Assembly: GCF_002310815.1 (NCBI RefSeq)
Contig: NZ_CP011033.1
Span: 916,476 to 980,475, forward strand
DNA: 64,000 bases
Source of the DNA: Pseudoalteromonas tunicata
Lineage (GTDB): Bacteria; Pseudomonadota; Gammaproteobacteria; Enterobacterales; Alteromonadaceae
Direction: 5' to 3'
Shown: positions 1-8,042 of the stretch, piece after piece
Layout: each line of letters begins with the position of its first letter
Position numbering within the stretch: position 1 is the first letter of the stretch
Notes under the pieces: generated by a model
Databases searched by the model: none
What the model saw: the letters and a program-made list of their open reading frames with translations, nothing else
What the model was told of the DNA's origin: nothing
Program-made: the position numbers and the translations under genes

Positions 1-1
1 T

Positions 2-322
2 TCGGGTGCCTTAATTGGTTATGCTTATGCTACCAAATGGAGAGAGCGTTTTGCTTATCGTTTTTCAGTCGAGGTTACTGTTTATTTATCGCCAAAATGT
101 ATCGGTAACGGCGTAGGTTCACAACTCTATGATGCTTTATTCTCAGAGTTAAAATCTCGTTCTATCCATTCTGTGATTGGTGGCATTACATTGCCTAATC
201 CAGCTAGCGTCGCTCTCCATGAGAAATTTGGCTTAGAAAAAGTTGCACATTTTAAACAGGTTGGTTTTAAATTTGAGCAATGGAAAGATGTTGGTTACTG
301 GCAAGGTGTATTAAAAGCCTAA
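2..322 (+). CDS. GNAT acetyltransferase, phosphinothricin/arsinothricin N-acetyltransferase-like (5' end outside window)
   Basis: The frame is open from base 2 to a TAA at 320-322 and gives the last 106 residues of a GNAT enzyme; the start lies before the window. It reads GYAYATKWRERFAYRFSVEV, then an acetyl-CoA loop (GNGVGSQLYDAL), then GGITLPNPASVALHEKFG and a VGFKFEQWKDVGYWQ tail. This order is typical of the PAT/Bar/ArsN1 branch, which acetylates the amino group of phosphinothricin-like amino acids. The exact substrate cannot be read from the fragment. The stop codon overlaps the left core of the following attC, as in integron cassettes. Confidence 0.8.
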   Translation, partial: SGALIGYAYATKWRERFAYRFSVEVTVYLSPKCIGNGVGSQLYDALFSELKSRSIHSVIGGITLPNPASVALHEKFGLEKVAHFKQVGFKFEQWKDVGYWQGVLKA

Positions 323-412
323 CAAGAAATTAAACAAGGACAAAAAACAGTTGGTTTTTGCTCCTTCGTCGCTTATTTTAACCAACTATTTTTTGCCTGT
401 TAATTAGGCGTT
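317..412 (+). repeat. attC site of cassette 1
   Basis: It begins with the core GCCTAAC (317-323) and ends with GCGTT (408-412). Internal arms AACAGTTGGTT and AACCAACTATT can pair, giving the extrahairpin-type fold of an attC. The right core is interrupted after GTT by an IS1182-like element starting at 413. Confidence 0.8.
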
Positions 413-2288
413 GAGGCTGTAGAATTACTTATATTAGGAACTAATTCTACACTTCTTTAATTGCTCAAATTTTAACCTTGAACCCACTGGGTGTCTGTGA
501 TCTAATAGATATTATTCACCCACGGTAACCTGTTATGGCCAACTACAAGCCTGACTTATCCTGCCAAAATAAATTCATTCCAATCAATTTCGCTGAGCAA
601 ATTTTGCCTGGCACATTTGAATATGCCCTTTGTTATATTGTCGAAAATAAACTCGATTTGTCGGGGTTTGATGCGTGGTATCACAATGATAAAACGGGTG
701 CTGCGGCGTATTCACCTGCAGTGATGCTCAAAATTATTTTACTCGGTTATGCACATGGTTTTATTAGCAGTCGGCGTATGAAAACAATATTTTGTTCATG
801 AGACTCTTTTGCAAGAAATAGCGGGCGATGTTCAGCCACATTACACCTCGATAGCTGCTTTCGTGGCTAAAATGCACCAGCAAATTGAACCGCTGTTTAC
901 CCAAGTGCTGATGATTTGTGATGAAGAAGGGTTAATTGACCGTAATATGTTTGCTATTGATGGCTGTAAATTAAAATCGAATGCGAGTAAGGAGTGGAGT
1001 GGTACATTCGATGAATTAAGCCGCAAAAAAGCAAAGCTAGAACGGGCAAGCAAACGCATTATTGAGCGTCATCAAGCGCAAGATGGCCTAAGTGAAGAAC
1101 TGATAACTCAGGACTTAAAGCAAAAAGAAAAACTCGATAAAAGTGCCGCTAAAATCACTGAATTTCTCGCCACTCATCAAGAAAAAACAGGCAGTAAAGG
1201 TAAGCCGGTTAAAAGTAATATCACAGACCCAGACAGCGCTAAAATGACCACCTCAAAAGGCACCATCCAAGGCTACAACGGCATTGCGATTAATGATGAT
1301 AAACATCAGATTATCCTGCAAGCACAAGCGTGGGGTTCGGTGGGCGAGCAACAAACACTGCAACCCGCTGTTAAGCAATTAAAGCAGCAGCTCGATAAAC
1401 TCCAAACTGAAAAACAAACAGACAAACACGCCATCAAATTCACCGCAGACAGTGGCTTTAATAGCGAAGCGAACCTCGAATTTATGGCGAAAAGTGGCTT
1501 TGATACTTACATAGCCGATAACCAATTTAGAAAACGCAACCCACTGTTTAAAGAGAGCGAAACCTACGAAACAGAGCAAGAAAAGCGCCGATTAAAACGC
1601 AGTAAAGGTAAGCCGCGGTTATTTACCTCGGATGACTTCCACTATGATGAAGTAACCCAAACCTGCCGCTGCCCCGCAGGCAATGAGATGTGGCGAAGTG
1701 GTATCAATGTCAACAGCCATCATCAACAATACACCCGATTCTGCGGTTACTTAAAAGACTGTAAAATCTGCCCACTGCAACAACAATGTATGCGAAAGCC
1801 ACCGATAAAAACAGGACGGCAAGTGCAGTTTAAGAATGATGAATCCCGCAAAAAAGTCAGTTACATCGACAAAATGAAAGTAAAAATAGACAGCCCAATG
1901 GGACGACGACATCTTTTTATTCATGGAATAGCAAACGACTCGGCTGTATCGAACCTGCTTTCCTTTAAATAAAAGGCGGAATATCACCGTCAATAAAGGC
2001 ATGAATAAATTGACCTTGCGTGGTCAAACGAAAGTGAATGCCCAGTGGCAACTGTATTGCTTGGTTCATAATATAGAAAAGCTGCAAAACAGGATGCATT
2101 AAGCAGGGGAAACCCTTTTTACACTTAAAAAGCCTTAAAACCCCCACATAAACCGCAAGAAAACCCATCTAAAACCCCGATTTAAAATCTCACCTCAAAA
2201 CAGCCTAAACGATTGAATCAAAATAGGAACTAAGTTATGGTTTGCTGATTAATAAAAACAAATTAAAAACGAGTAAATCTACAGGCTC
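413..2288 (+). mobile_element. IS1182-family element, copy 1 (defective)
   Basis: The left end GAGGCTGTAGAATTACT and the reverse complement of the right end, GAGCCTGTAGATTTACT, match at 15 of 17 positions. GTT is present on both sides (410-412 and 2289-2291), consistent with a 3-bp target duplication. The element lies inside the right core of attC 1, so attC 1 continues as GTTAG after it. The single transposase gene is disrupted. A second copy lies at 4146-6007. Confidence 0.85.
535..2101 (+). pseudogene. IS1182-family transposase, frameshifted and scrambled at the 3' end
   Basis: The product is similar throughout to the transposase of copy 2 (4268-5820). Reading frame is lost near 776-809: the first 88 codons end at 801 and homology resumes in another frame at 809. 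A second lesion near 1900-1975 replaces the segment that carries the EPVFGN glutamate in copy 2, so the DDE catalytic acid is missing. The first two catalytic aspartates (AIDGCKLK and TADSGFNS contexts) remain. Homology after the lesion continues out of frame to the TAA at 2099-2101. It cannot make active transposase. Confidence 0.85.
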
Positions 2289-2309
2289 GTTAGCCCTCAA
2301 GGAGGATGT

Positions 2310-2831
2310 ATGAAATCAGCACTTTTAGTTGTAGATGTACAGAATGGAATTTTTGGTTCAAGTAATCCACCGTACCTCTCTGAAGACGTGGTTGGAAATA
2401 TCAATAAACTCGTAAGTTATGCGGACATAAGCAAACTTAAAACGGTTTTCATACAGCATGAAATACCTGGAATGCTTGAAGCTGGAAGTGATTCTTGGCA
2501 ACTATTTTCCGGTTTGACACTTGTAGAGTCTGGTATCAAAATTCGAAAAAAGTCTCCAGATTCGTTTCAAGGTACTAGTCTGGGTGAGTATTTAGAAGGC
2601 AGTGAAGTTGAACATGTCATTATTTGTGGATATTCGACGGATTTCTGTATTGATAGAACAGCATTTAGTGCAGCTAGTCGAGGCTATAAAGTTACCTTAG
2701 TAGATGATGCCCATACAACACATAGCAAACCTCATTTGGATGCATCTTCAATTATTGCTCACCATAGCTTTACGTTATCAAAGCATCCCAGTATATCTTT
2801 AGTATCCACGGAAACATTGACCACGGGCTAA
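2310..2831 (+). CDS. Isochorismatase-family cysteine hydrolase (cassette 2)
   Basis: A 173-residue cytosolic hydrolase of the isochorismatase-like fold. The expected triad is visible: D9 in LLVVDVQNG, K81 in the IRKKSPDSF segment, and C113 in YSTDFCIDRTA. Family members hydrolyse amides or vinyl ethers (nicotinamidase, isochorismatase, biuret-type hydrolases); the substrate here cannot be told. The ATG has a strong AAGGAGG eight bases upstream. It lies 19 bases after the right end of IS copy 1, and its stop overlaps the core of the next attC. Confidence 0.88.
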   Translation: MKSALLVVDVQNGIFGSSNPPYLSEDVVGNINKLVSYADISKLKTVFIQHEIPGMLEAGSDSWQLFSGLTLVESGIKIRKKSPDSFQGTSLGEYLEGSEVEHVIICGYSTDFCIDRTAFSAASRGYKVTLVDDAHTTHSKPHLDASSIIAHHSFTLSKHPSISLVSTETLTTG

Positions 2832-2925
2832 CAAGTGCTTGCATAGGACAAAGTACAGTAGTCACTTTTTGTGCAAAAAGACGCACAAAAGCCGCCAACT
2901 GCACTTTGCCCATGAGGCAGGCGTT
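2826..2925 (+). repeat. attC site of cassette 2
   Basis: It begins GGCTAAC (2826-2832) and ends GGCGTT (2920-2925). Inner arms CAAAGTaCAGT and ACTGcACTTTG can pair. A MITE interrupts the right core directly after GTT. Confidence 0.75.
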
Positions 2926-3071
2926 GAGGATGTAGAATTTCTCTTTTTTAAGAAAAACAGGCTGTTTTCTGGGTTCCAAATGCATTACCTAATGCCTTAA
3001 AAGCGCTTAGGATTGGTTACAGGAACTCGTTTTTTAATTGAATTTGGCTGTAGGAGTTATTCTACAGCCTC
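2926..3071 (+). mobile_element. attC-inserted MITE, subfamily A (146 bp)
   Basis: The left end reads GAGGATGTAGAATT and the right end AT TCTACAGCCTC, the same terminal inverted repeat as the IS1182-like elements. GTT lies on both sides (2923-2925 and 3072-3074). The interior shares CAAATGCATT with the other three MITEs in the window but is otherwise diverged, so it is treated as a separate subfamily. It has no transposase and is presumably moved in trans by an IS1182-family enzyme. Confidence 0.75.
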
Positions 3072-3122
3072 GTTAGCATACTTATTGTAGTTTCGGGCTG
3101 TAATACTATATGGAAATAATAA

Positions 3123-4082
3123 ATGAGATTTTTTAAGTTAAGTTTTCTTGGGGTATTTTTGACTGTGCTGTTAGCTTGTACCGATAGCCCTCAACAAGCT
3201 GATCCAAACTTTATACCTAAAAATACCCACAAAACTTTTTCTCAAAACAATAGCCCTGTTGTAGTTGTAGATGAAGCACACAATAATTTCCTAACAGCAA
3301 GTGGACGATATAGCCCATTTGTGCAGGTTCTTGAAAGCGATGGTTATACCGTTCGGCCGAATAGCAGCCGCTTTTCATTAGCCACACTACATGATGCTGA
3401 TTTATTGGTTATTGCCAATGCGTTAGATAGAAATAGAAAAGACTGGAATCCACCTTTTACTGAAGCATTAAACAATGAAGAAGTTTTAAGTATTAAAAAG
3501 TGGGTCTTGGAAGGTGGAGCGCTTTTATTAATCGCAGACCATGCACCTTTTCCCCGTGTTATTGAAAATTTAGCGCGTGAATTTGGCTTTGAATTTAGTA
3601 ACGGTCATGTCGGTAATGCGATGTTTCGCGCTAGGGACAAGACGCTCGCTGAACATCCCATTACGTCTAAAACCCGGCAGCTAGAGCAAAATTTTTATCC
3701 AGCTACCGCTGCACCTGAAATGCCAGAAATAACTATGCAACCTAATCGTATAGAGCAGGTTAAAACCTTTGGCGGCTCAGCTTTCAAAACTCCGCCTGAG
3801 GCTACTTCACTTTTAAATCTTGGTGAAGGGGCTGTTTCTATAGTTCCTGATGTGCCTTTTCAAGTGAATGCTGATACTGCAAGGGTGCCTGTGCAAGGTT
3901 GGAGTCAAGGTGCTGTACTGGAGGTCGGTAAAGGTCGAATAGCTGTATTTGCTGAGGGTATGATGTTTTCATCTCAACTAGATACTAAAACAGGGAAAAC
4001 ATTTGGATTAGCGTCTAAAGGTGCTGAACAAAATGAAGAGTTTCTATTAAATGTTATGGGTTGGCTTGCAGGTGCCATTTAA
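3123..4082 (+). CDS. DUF4350-type lipoprotein (cassette 3)
   Basis: A 319-residue protein with a lipoprotein signal peptide whose lipobox LLAC puts the acylated cysteine at residue 19. The mature part resembles DUF4350/glutamine-amidotransferase-like alpha/beta proteins: VVVVDEAHNNF, then ADLLVIANAL, then a GGALLLIADHAPFP segment, and a late GKGRIAVFAEG strand followed by NEEFLLNVMGWL. It is probably anchored in the outer membrane or periplasm. Function is unknown. The start ATG follows MITE A by about 50 bases and no strong Shine-Dalgarno sequence is seen. Confidence 0.8.
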   Translation: MRFFKLSFLGVFLTVLLACTDSPQQADPNFIPKNTHKTFSQNNSPVVVVDEAHNNFLTASGRYSPFVQVLESDGYTVRPNSSRFSLATLHDADLLVIANALDRNRKDWNPPFTEALNNEEVLSIKKWVLEGGALLLIADHAPFPRVIENLAREFGFEFSNGHVGNAMFRARDKTLAEHPITSKTRQLEQNFYPATAAPEMPEITMQPNRIEQVKTFGGSAFKTPPEATSLLNLGEGAVSIVPDVPFQVNADTARVPVQGWSQGAVLEVGKGRIAVFAEGMMFSSQLDTKTGKTFGLASKGAEQNEEFLLNVMGWLAGAI

Positions 4083-4101
4083 CAGTGCGAGTCGAAAAGT
4101 A

Positions 4102-4145
4102 TACTAACAAAGCATTGCACCGGACAAGCCGGTGAATGCGGCGTT
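4102..4145 (+). repeat. Short attC site of cassette 3
   Basis: A compact site starting at ACTAAC (4103-4108). Arms GCATTGCACCGG and CCGGTGAATGC form a strong hairpin and the site ends GCGTT (4141-4145). IS1182-like copy 2 is inserted directly after GTT. Confidence 0.75.
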
Positions 4146-6007
4146 GAGGCTGTAGAATTACTTATATTAGGAACTGATTCTACACTTCTTTCTTTGCTCG
4201 ATTTTTAACCTTGAACCCACCGAGTAACTGTGATCTAATAGATATTATTCACCCATGGTAACGTGTTATGGCCAACTATAAGCCTGACTTATCCTGCCAA
4301 AATAAATTCATTCCTATCAATTTTTCAGAGCAAATTCTGCCAGGCACCTTTGAGTATGCCCTTTGTTATATTGTTGAAAATAAACTCGATTTAACGGGGT
4401 TTGATGCATGGTATAACAACGATAAAACAGGTGCGGCTGCGTATCCGCCTTCAGTAATGCTAAAGATAATTTTACTTGGCTATGCACATGGTTTAATCAG
4501 TAGCCGCCGGATTGCTAAGGCGTGTGAGAACAATATCTTGTTCATGAGTGTGTCGGGCGATATTCAGCCGCATTACACATCAATAGCGAGTTTTGTGGCT
4601 AAAATGCACGAACAGATTGAACCACTGTTTACTCAAGTGCTGATGATATGTGATGAAGAAGGCTTAATTGGCCGTAATATGTTTGCTATTGATGGCTGTA
4701 AATTAAAATCAAATGCGAGCAAAGAATGGAGCGGTACGTTCGATGAACTCGGCCGTAAAAAAGCAAAACTAGAACGCGCAAGTAAACGCATCATTGAACG
4801 CCATCAAGCCCAAGATGGCCTAAGTGAAGAGCTGGTCACACAGGACTTAAATCAAAAAGAAAAACTGGATAAAAGCGCAGAGAAAATCACTGATTTTTTA
4901 GCGACACATGAGGAAAAAATAGGCAGTAAAGGGAAGCCTGTTAAAAGTAATATTACCGACCCTGATAGCGCGAAAATGACCACCTCAAAAGGCACAATCC
5001 AAGGTTATAACGGCATAGCAATAAATGACGACAAGCACCAAATACGTTCTTTGGGTAAAGAGGGCAAGCACAAACGTGTGGCTCAGTGGGAGAGCAACAA
5101 ACCTTACAGCCAGCCGTTGAGCAATTAAAACAACAGCTTAATAAACTCAACGCAAACCGAACGTCAAAGGAGCAGGCCATCAAATTCACCGCAGACAGTG
5201 GGTTTAACAGTGAAGTGAATCTTGAATTTATGGCGCAAAGTGGCTTTGATACTTACATTGCCGATAACCAATTTAGAAAACGAAACCCGCTGTTTAAAGA
5301 CAGTGAAACGTATGAAACAGAGCAAGAAAAACGCCGACTAAAAAGGCGTAATGGCAAGCCTCGCTTATTTACCTCAGAGGACTTTCATTATGATGAAACG
5401 ACACAAACCTGCCTCTGCCCTGCAGGCAATGACATGTGGCGAAGCGGCATCAATGTCAACAGCCATCATCAACAATACACCCGATTCTGCGGTTACTTAA
5501 AAGACTGTAAAATTTGCCCACTGCAACAACAATGTATGCGAAAGCCACCGATAAAAACAGGACGGCAAGTGCAGTTTAAGAATGATGAATCCCGCAAAAA
5601 AGTCAGTTACATCGACAAAATGAAAGTAAAAATAGACAGCCCAAAGGGGCGACGGCAGTACAGTAAAAGGCTTGGTTCTATTGAGCCTGTATTCGGGAAT
5701 ATCACCGTCAATAAAGGCATGAATAAACTGACCTTACGGGGTCAAACGAAAGTGAATACCCAGTGGCAACTGTATTGCTTGGTTCATAATATAGAAAAGC
5801 TGCAAAACAGAGTGCATTAAGCAGGGGAACCCCTTTTTACCCTTAAAAACACCTCTAAAACCTCACAGATACCGCAAAAAAAACCACCTAAAACATAGGT
5901 TTAAAATATCCACTCGAAACTGACGAAACGATTGAATCAGAATAGGAACTAAGTTATGGTTTGCTGATTAATAAAAACAAATTTAAAACGAGTAAATCTA
6001 CAGGCTC
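4146..6007 (+). mobile_element. IS1182-family element, copy 2 (defective)
   Basis: It has the same terminal repeats as copy 1 and GTT on both sides (4143-4145 and 6008-6010). It is inserted at the same base of an attC right core. The two copies share very long near-identical tracts in the transposase 3' half but differ elsewhere, so they are related but not recent duplicates throughout. Confidence 0.85.
4268..5820 (+). pseudogene. IS1182-family transposase with internal frameshift
   Basis: Residues 1 to about 258 are read from 4268, but bases 5043-5090 are altered relative to copy 1 and the frame is lost; the remainder resumes in another frame at 5086 and runs to 5820. The C-terminal half keeps the second catalytic aspartate (TADSGFNS) and the glutamate (EPVFGNIT), plus a cysteine cluster (CICPLQQQC). 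Together with copy 1, an intact transposase of about 500 residues can be reconstructed, but neither copy is intact. Confidence 0.85.
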
Positions 6008-6018
6008 GTTAGGCATCA

Positions 6019-6518
6019 ATGAAGATTCTTTTATTACTAGCAACATTTTTTATGAGCCAAAAGGTGTTTGCCTCTATCACTTATTGTGAGATTGCCTTTT
6101 CCAATGGAACAGAGGCAAGCTATGTATCTGGTCTCTACAAGGATGCTGAAATAGTTATAGAGCTGGGGCCTGAAATCGAAAAGTCGCTGAAAATATAAGT
6201 AAGTACAGCGTGTTAGGCGTCTGGAAAGGTGAAGTTGGTGAGTATGTTTATTTGTCAACAAATGAGGCGGTTCCAGTGTTCTTCGGAAAACCGATAGAGC
6301 CTAACTTGTTGGAGTCGACTTATCGTTATCAATTTCATCGATGCCCTTTTATGAAGGATGTGCTGATTTCAAAATTTGGTCCTGCTCAAAAACCATCATC
6401 CACTTTTTTTGATAGAAATCATGCATCAAGCTTGCTGGTGTGGGTTGCGTTGTTTGGTTTGTTAGCAGCGGCTGGTTTAAATGTTTTGCTGTATCGTTGG
6501 CTAAAGCCTAACAAGTAA
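6019..6518 (+). pseudogene. Secreted/membrane protein of unknown function, probably frameshifted (cassette 4)
   Basis: A short frame at 6019-6198 starts ATG and encodes a signal peptide (MKILLLLATFFMSQKVFA). A second frame, open before and through 6210-6518, encodes VLGVWKGEVGEYVY and ends in one membrane helix (LLVWVALFGLLAAAGLNVLL) with a basic tail. A single frameshift between about 6170 and 6198 would join them into one protein of about 165 residues with an N-terminal signal and C-terminal anchor. The join is an inference. No family was recognised. The end of the gene overlaps the next attC. Confidence 0.55.
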
Positions 6519-6596
6519 ATTTTATCGCCAGCAAAAATCGCTGGCTGCGACGTCAACCCGCTGCGCGGCTTTCCGCGCTAAATTTCGAAGTTATAC
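6506..6596 (+). repeat. attC site of cassette 4 (uninterrupted)
   Basis: It starts GCCTAAC (6506-6512) and ends GTTATAC (6590-6596). The outer segments TAAATTT and AAATTT and the inner CGCCAGC/GCTGGC repeat give pairing potential. This is one of two sites in the array without an inserted element. Confidence 0.65.
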
Positions 6597-6609
6597 ACAA
6601 AGGAAAGTT

Positions 6610-7062
6610 ATGAGAATTATTCTTGCTCTGTGCTTTTTATGGGCTAATTCATTGTTAGCTTGTGGAGAAGATGAAACAGTTGAAATAGAACCATTCGCTA
6701 AAATGGAGCAAGATTATAATTTCGAAAACCTAATAGGTTATCAGGTATTTGTTCCTGAAATGTTTAAAGGGTACTATTTGACGTCATTCTATTTAGGAGT
6801 TAAAGACTCTATAGCTGCAAGTTTAGATTTCTCAGAAGCTTTTGGGTACAAAGGATACTACTCAGTTATTTTGCAAGTTAAACCTGAAAAACTAGATGCT
6901 CTAAGCATAACCCTTAGTTACTCCACGACAAAAGACAAAAAAGGTATGGTCATGTGTGGAGAGCGGGTACCGTTGAATTTAAGAGAGTTGTTGGATGCAA
7001 AACAACCAAAAATGGTTATACCTCCACCGCCACCACCTAGAGAAGTTAACAACGGAGTGTAA
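6610..7062 (+). CDS. Small lipoprotein of unknown function (cassette 5)
   Basis: A 150-residue protein with a lipoprotein signal (LLAC, cysteine 18), a mixed alpha/beta middle and a proline-rich C-terminus (IPPPPPPRE). AAGGAAAG lies just before the ATG. I recognise no family. The two further-spaced features, lipid anchor and polyproline tail, suggest a cell-envelope protein. Its position between two complete attC sites makes it a typical cassette gene. Confidence 0.75.
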   Translation: MRIILALCFLWANSLLACGEDETVEIEPFAKMEQDYNFENLIGYQVFVPEMFKGYYLTSFYLGVKDSIAASLDFSEAFGYKGYYSVILQVKPEKLDALSITLSYSTTKDKKGMVMCGERVPLNLRELLDAKQPKMVIPPPPPPREVNNGV

Positions 7063-7067
7063 TTTGT

Positions 7068-7168
7068 GTATAACAAGCGCCTAAACCAAGGACTCAAAAT
7101 GCTTGGCTTGAGCTCCTTCGTCGCTAATTTTAGCCAAGTATTTTTCGCCGGTTAGGCGAGCGTTAGCT
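7068..7168 (+). repeat. attC site of cassette 5 (uninterrupted)
   Basis: A complete site of about 101 bp: GTATAAC at 7068-7074, arms around CTTGGCTTGAG / TTTAGCCAAG, and GTTAGCT at 7162-7168. It resembles the long Vibrio-type repeats, including TAACAAGCGCC at the left and GGCGAGCGTTAGC at the right. Confidence 0.85.
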
Positions 7169-7180
7169 TCAGGAAGAAGT

Positions 7181-7801
7181 ATGAATTCTAATTACAAACC
7201 ATTTTTTACTATTGCTATATGTATTTTAACGGTGTGCGTTTCTTTCTTTGTGGCTTACCAAATATCAGGCTCAATACTCGGTAAATCCCGAATTATTTAT
7301 CTTGCTGATTATGGCGGTCTAACAGTTGAAAGCATCAAAGAGTTTGAGATATGGCGATTTATAACTTCGCAGTTTGTTCATGTCCATCAGAAGCATATGA
7401 TGTATAACGTTTTATCTATATTGTTCTTAGGCGTTCTTCTGGAACGTAAAATTGGATTCAGATATACGCTATCCATTTGGTTATTTGCGGGAGCTATAGG
7501 AACTCTATTTACAACACAATTTGGATCGCCTCCTTGGAATACCGGCACAGGTGCTTCGCAAGCCGCATTAGGCTTTGCCGGTTTTGCGCTAGTTTTTTAT
7601 ACAGTTAAGTTTAGGCGGGAATACATACTTTTAGCTGCTATCCTCTTTGCTGTTTTGCCAGCACTGTATTTAGATCTCAAAACCGCAGGATACCCTAAAC
7701 CCGGACATTCATTAAGTTTCATTATTGGTTCTGTTATAGCAGTTTGGTATTTATATAAATCGGAAAAGAAAGAAGCGGTTACAAAGTATGAACAAAGCTA
7801 A
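7181..7801 (+). CDS. Rhomboid-family intramembrane serine protease (cassette 6)
   Basis: A 206-residue polytopic inner-membrane protein. The rhomboid catalytic serine is S126 in TGTGASQAALG and the partner histidine is H176 in KPGHSLSF; N77 in HMMYNVLS corresponds to the oxyanion-side asparagine. About six membrane segments fit the minimal bacterial rhomboid core. Its size and motifs are also close to rhombosortases, but no GlyGly-CTERM substrate is visible nearby, so the substrate is unknown. GAAGAAG lies upstream of the ATG. Confidence 0.85.
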   Translation: MNSNYKPFFTIAICILTVCVSFFVAYQISGSILGKSRIIYLADYGGLTVESIKEFEIWRFITSQFVHVHQKHMMYNVLSILFLGVLLERKIGFRYTLSIWLFAGAIGTLFTTQFGSPPWNTGTGASQAALGFAGFALVFYTVKFRREYILLAAILFAVLPALYLDLKTAGYPKPGHSLSFIIGSVIAVWYLYKSEKKEAVTKYEQS

Positions 7802-7890
7802 CAAGTTACTAAATTTCGTTCCGGCCACAAACAGCGTGGCCTCCACGGGACTGCCTACGCTGCGCTGCGGCAGCCCATTAGTAATGCGTT
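7796..7890 (+). repeat. attC site of cassette 6
   Basis: It begins AGCTAAC (7796-7802), which overlaps the stop codon of the rhomboid gene, and ends GCGTT (7886-7890). GC-rich inner arms (GGCCAC/GTGGCC and GGACTGCC/GGCAGCCC) are visible. A MITE interrupts the right core after GTT. Confidence 0.75.
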
Positions 7891-8037
7891 GAGGCTGTAG
7901 AATTACTCATTTGGTCAAGTTTTTAGGTGCTTTAAGGGGTCTCAAATGCATTGCTTAGTACGAGATTGTCGCTTAGAAAGCGATAAAGGAGGTCAAAAAA
8001 ATGGCCAAATTTATAAAAATAGAAATTCTACAGCCTC
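7891..8037 (+). mobile_element. attC-inserted MITE, subfamily B copy 1 (147 bp)
   Basis: Perfect terminal repeats (GAGGCTGTAGAATT and its complement) and GTT on both sides. The interior has a small hairpin TCGCTT-aga-AAGCGA directly before an AGGAGG and a 13-codon reading frame (see 8001-8042). Copies 2 and 3 lie at 10667 and 17087. Confidence 0.85.
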
Positions 8038-8042
8038 GTTAG
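8001..8042 (+). CDS. 13-residue micro-ORF of MITE B copy 1
   Basis: ATG with AGGAGG eight bases upstream, encoding MAKFIKIEILQPR, then TAG. The TAG is formed partly by flanking DNA (GTT-AG junction). The same peptide length and almost the same sequence occur in the two other subfamily B copies. Translation is not proven. Confidence 0.45.
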   Translation: MAKFIKIEILQPR

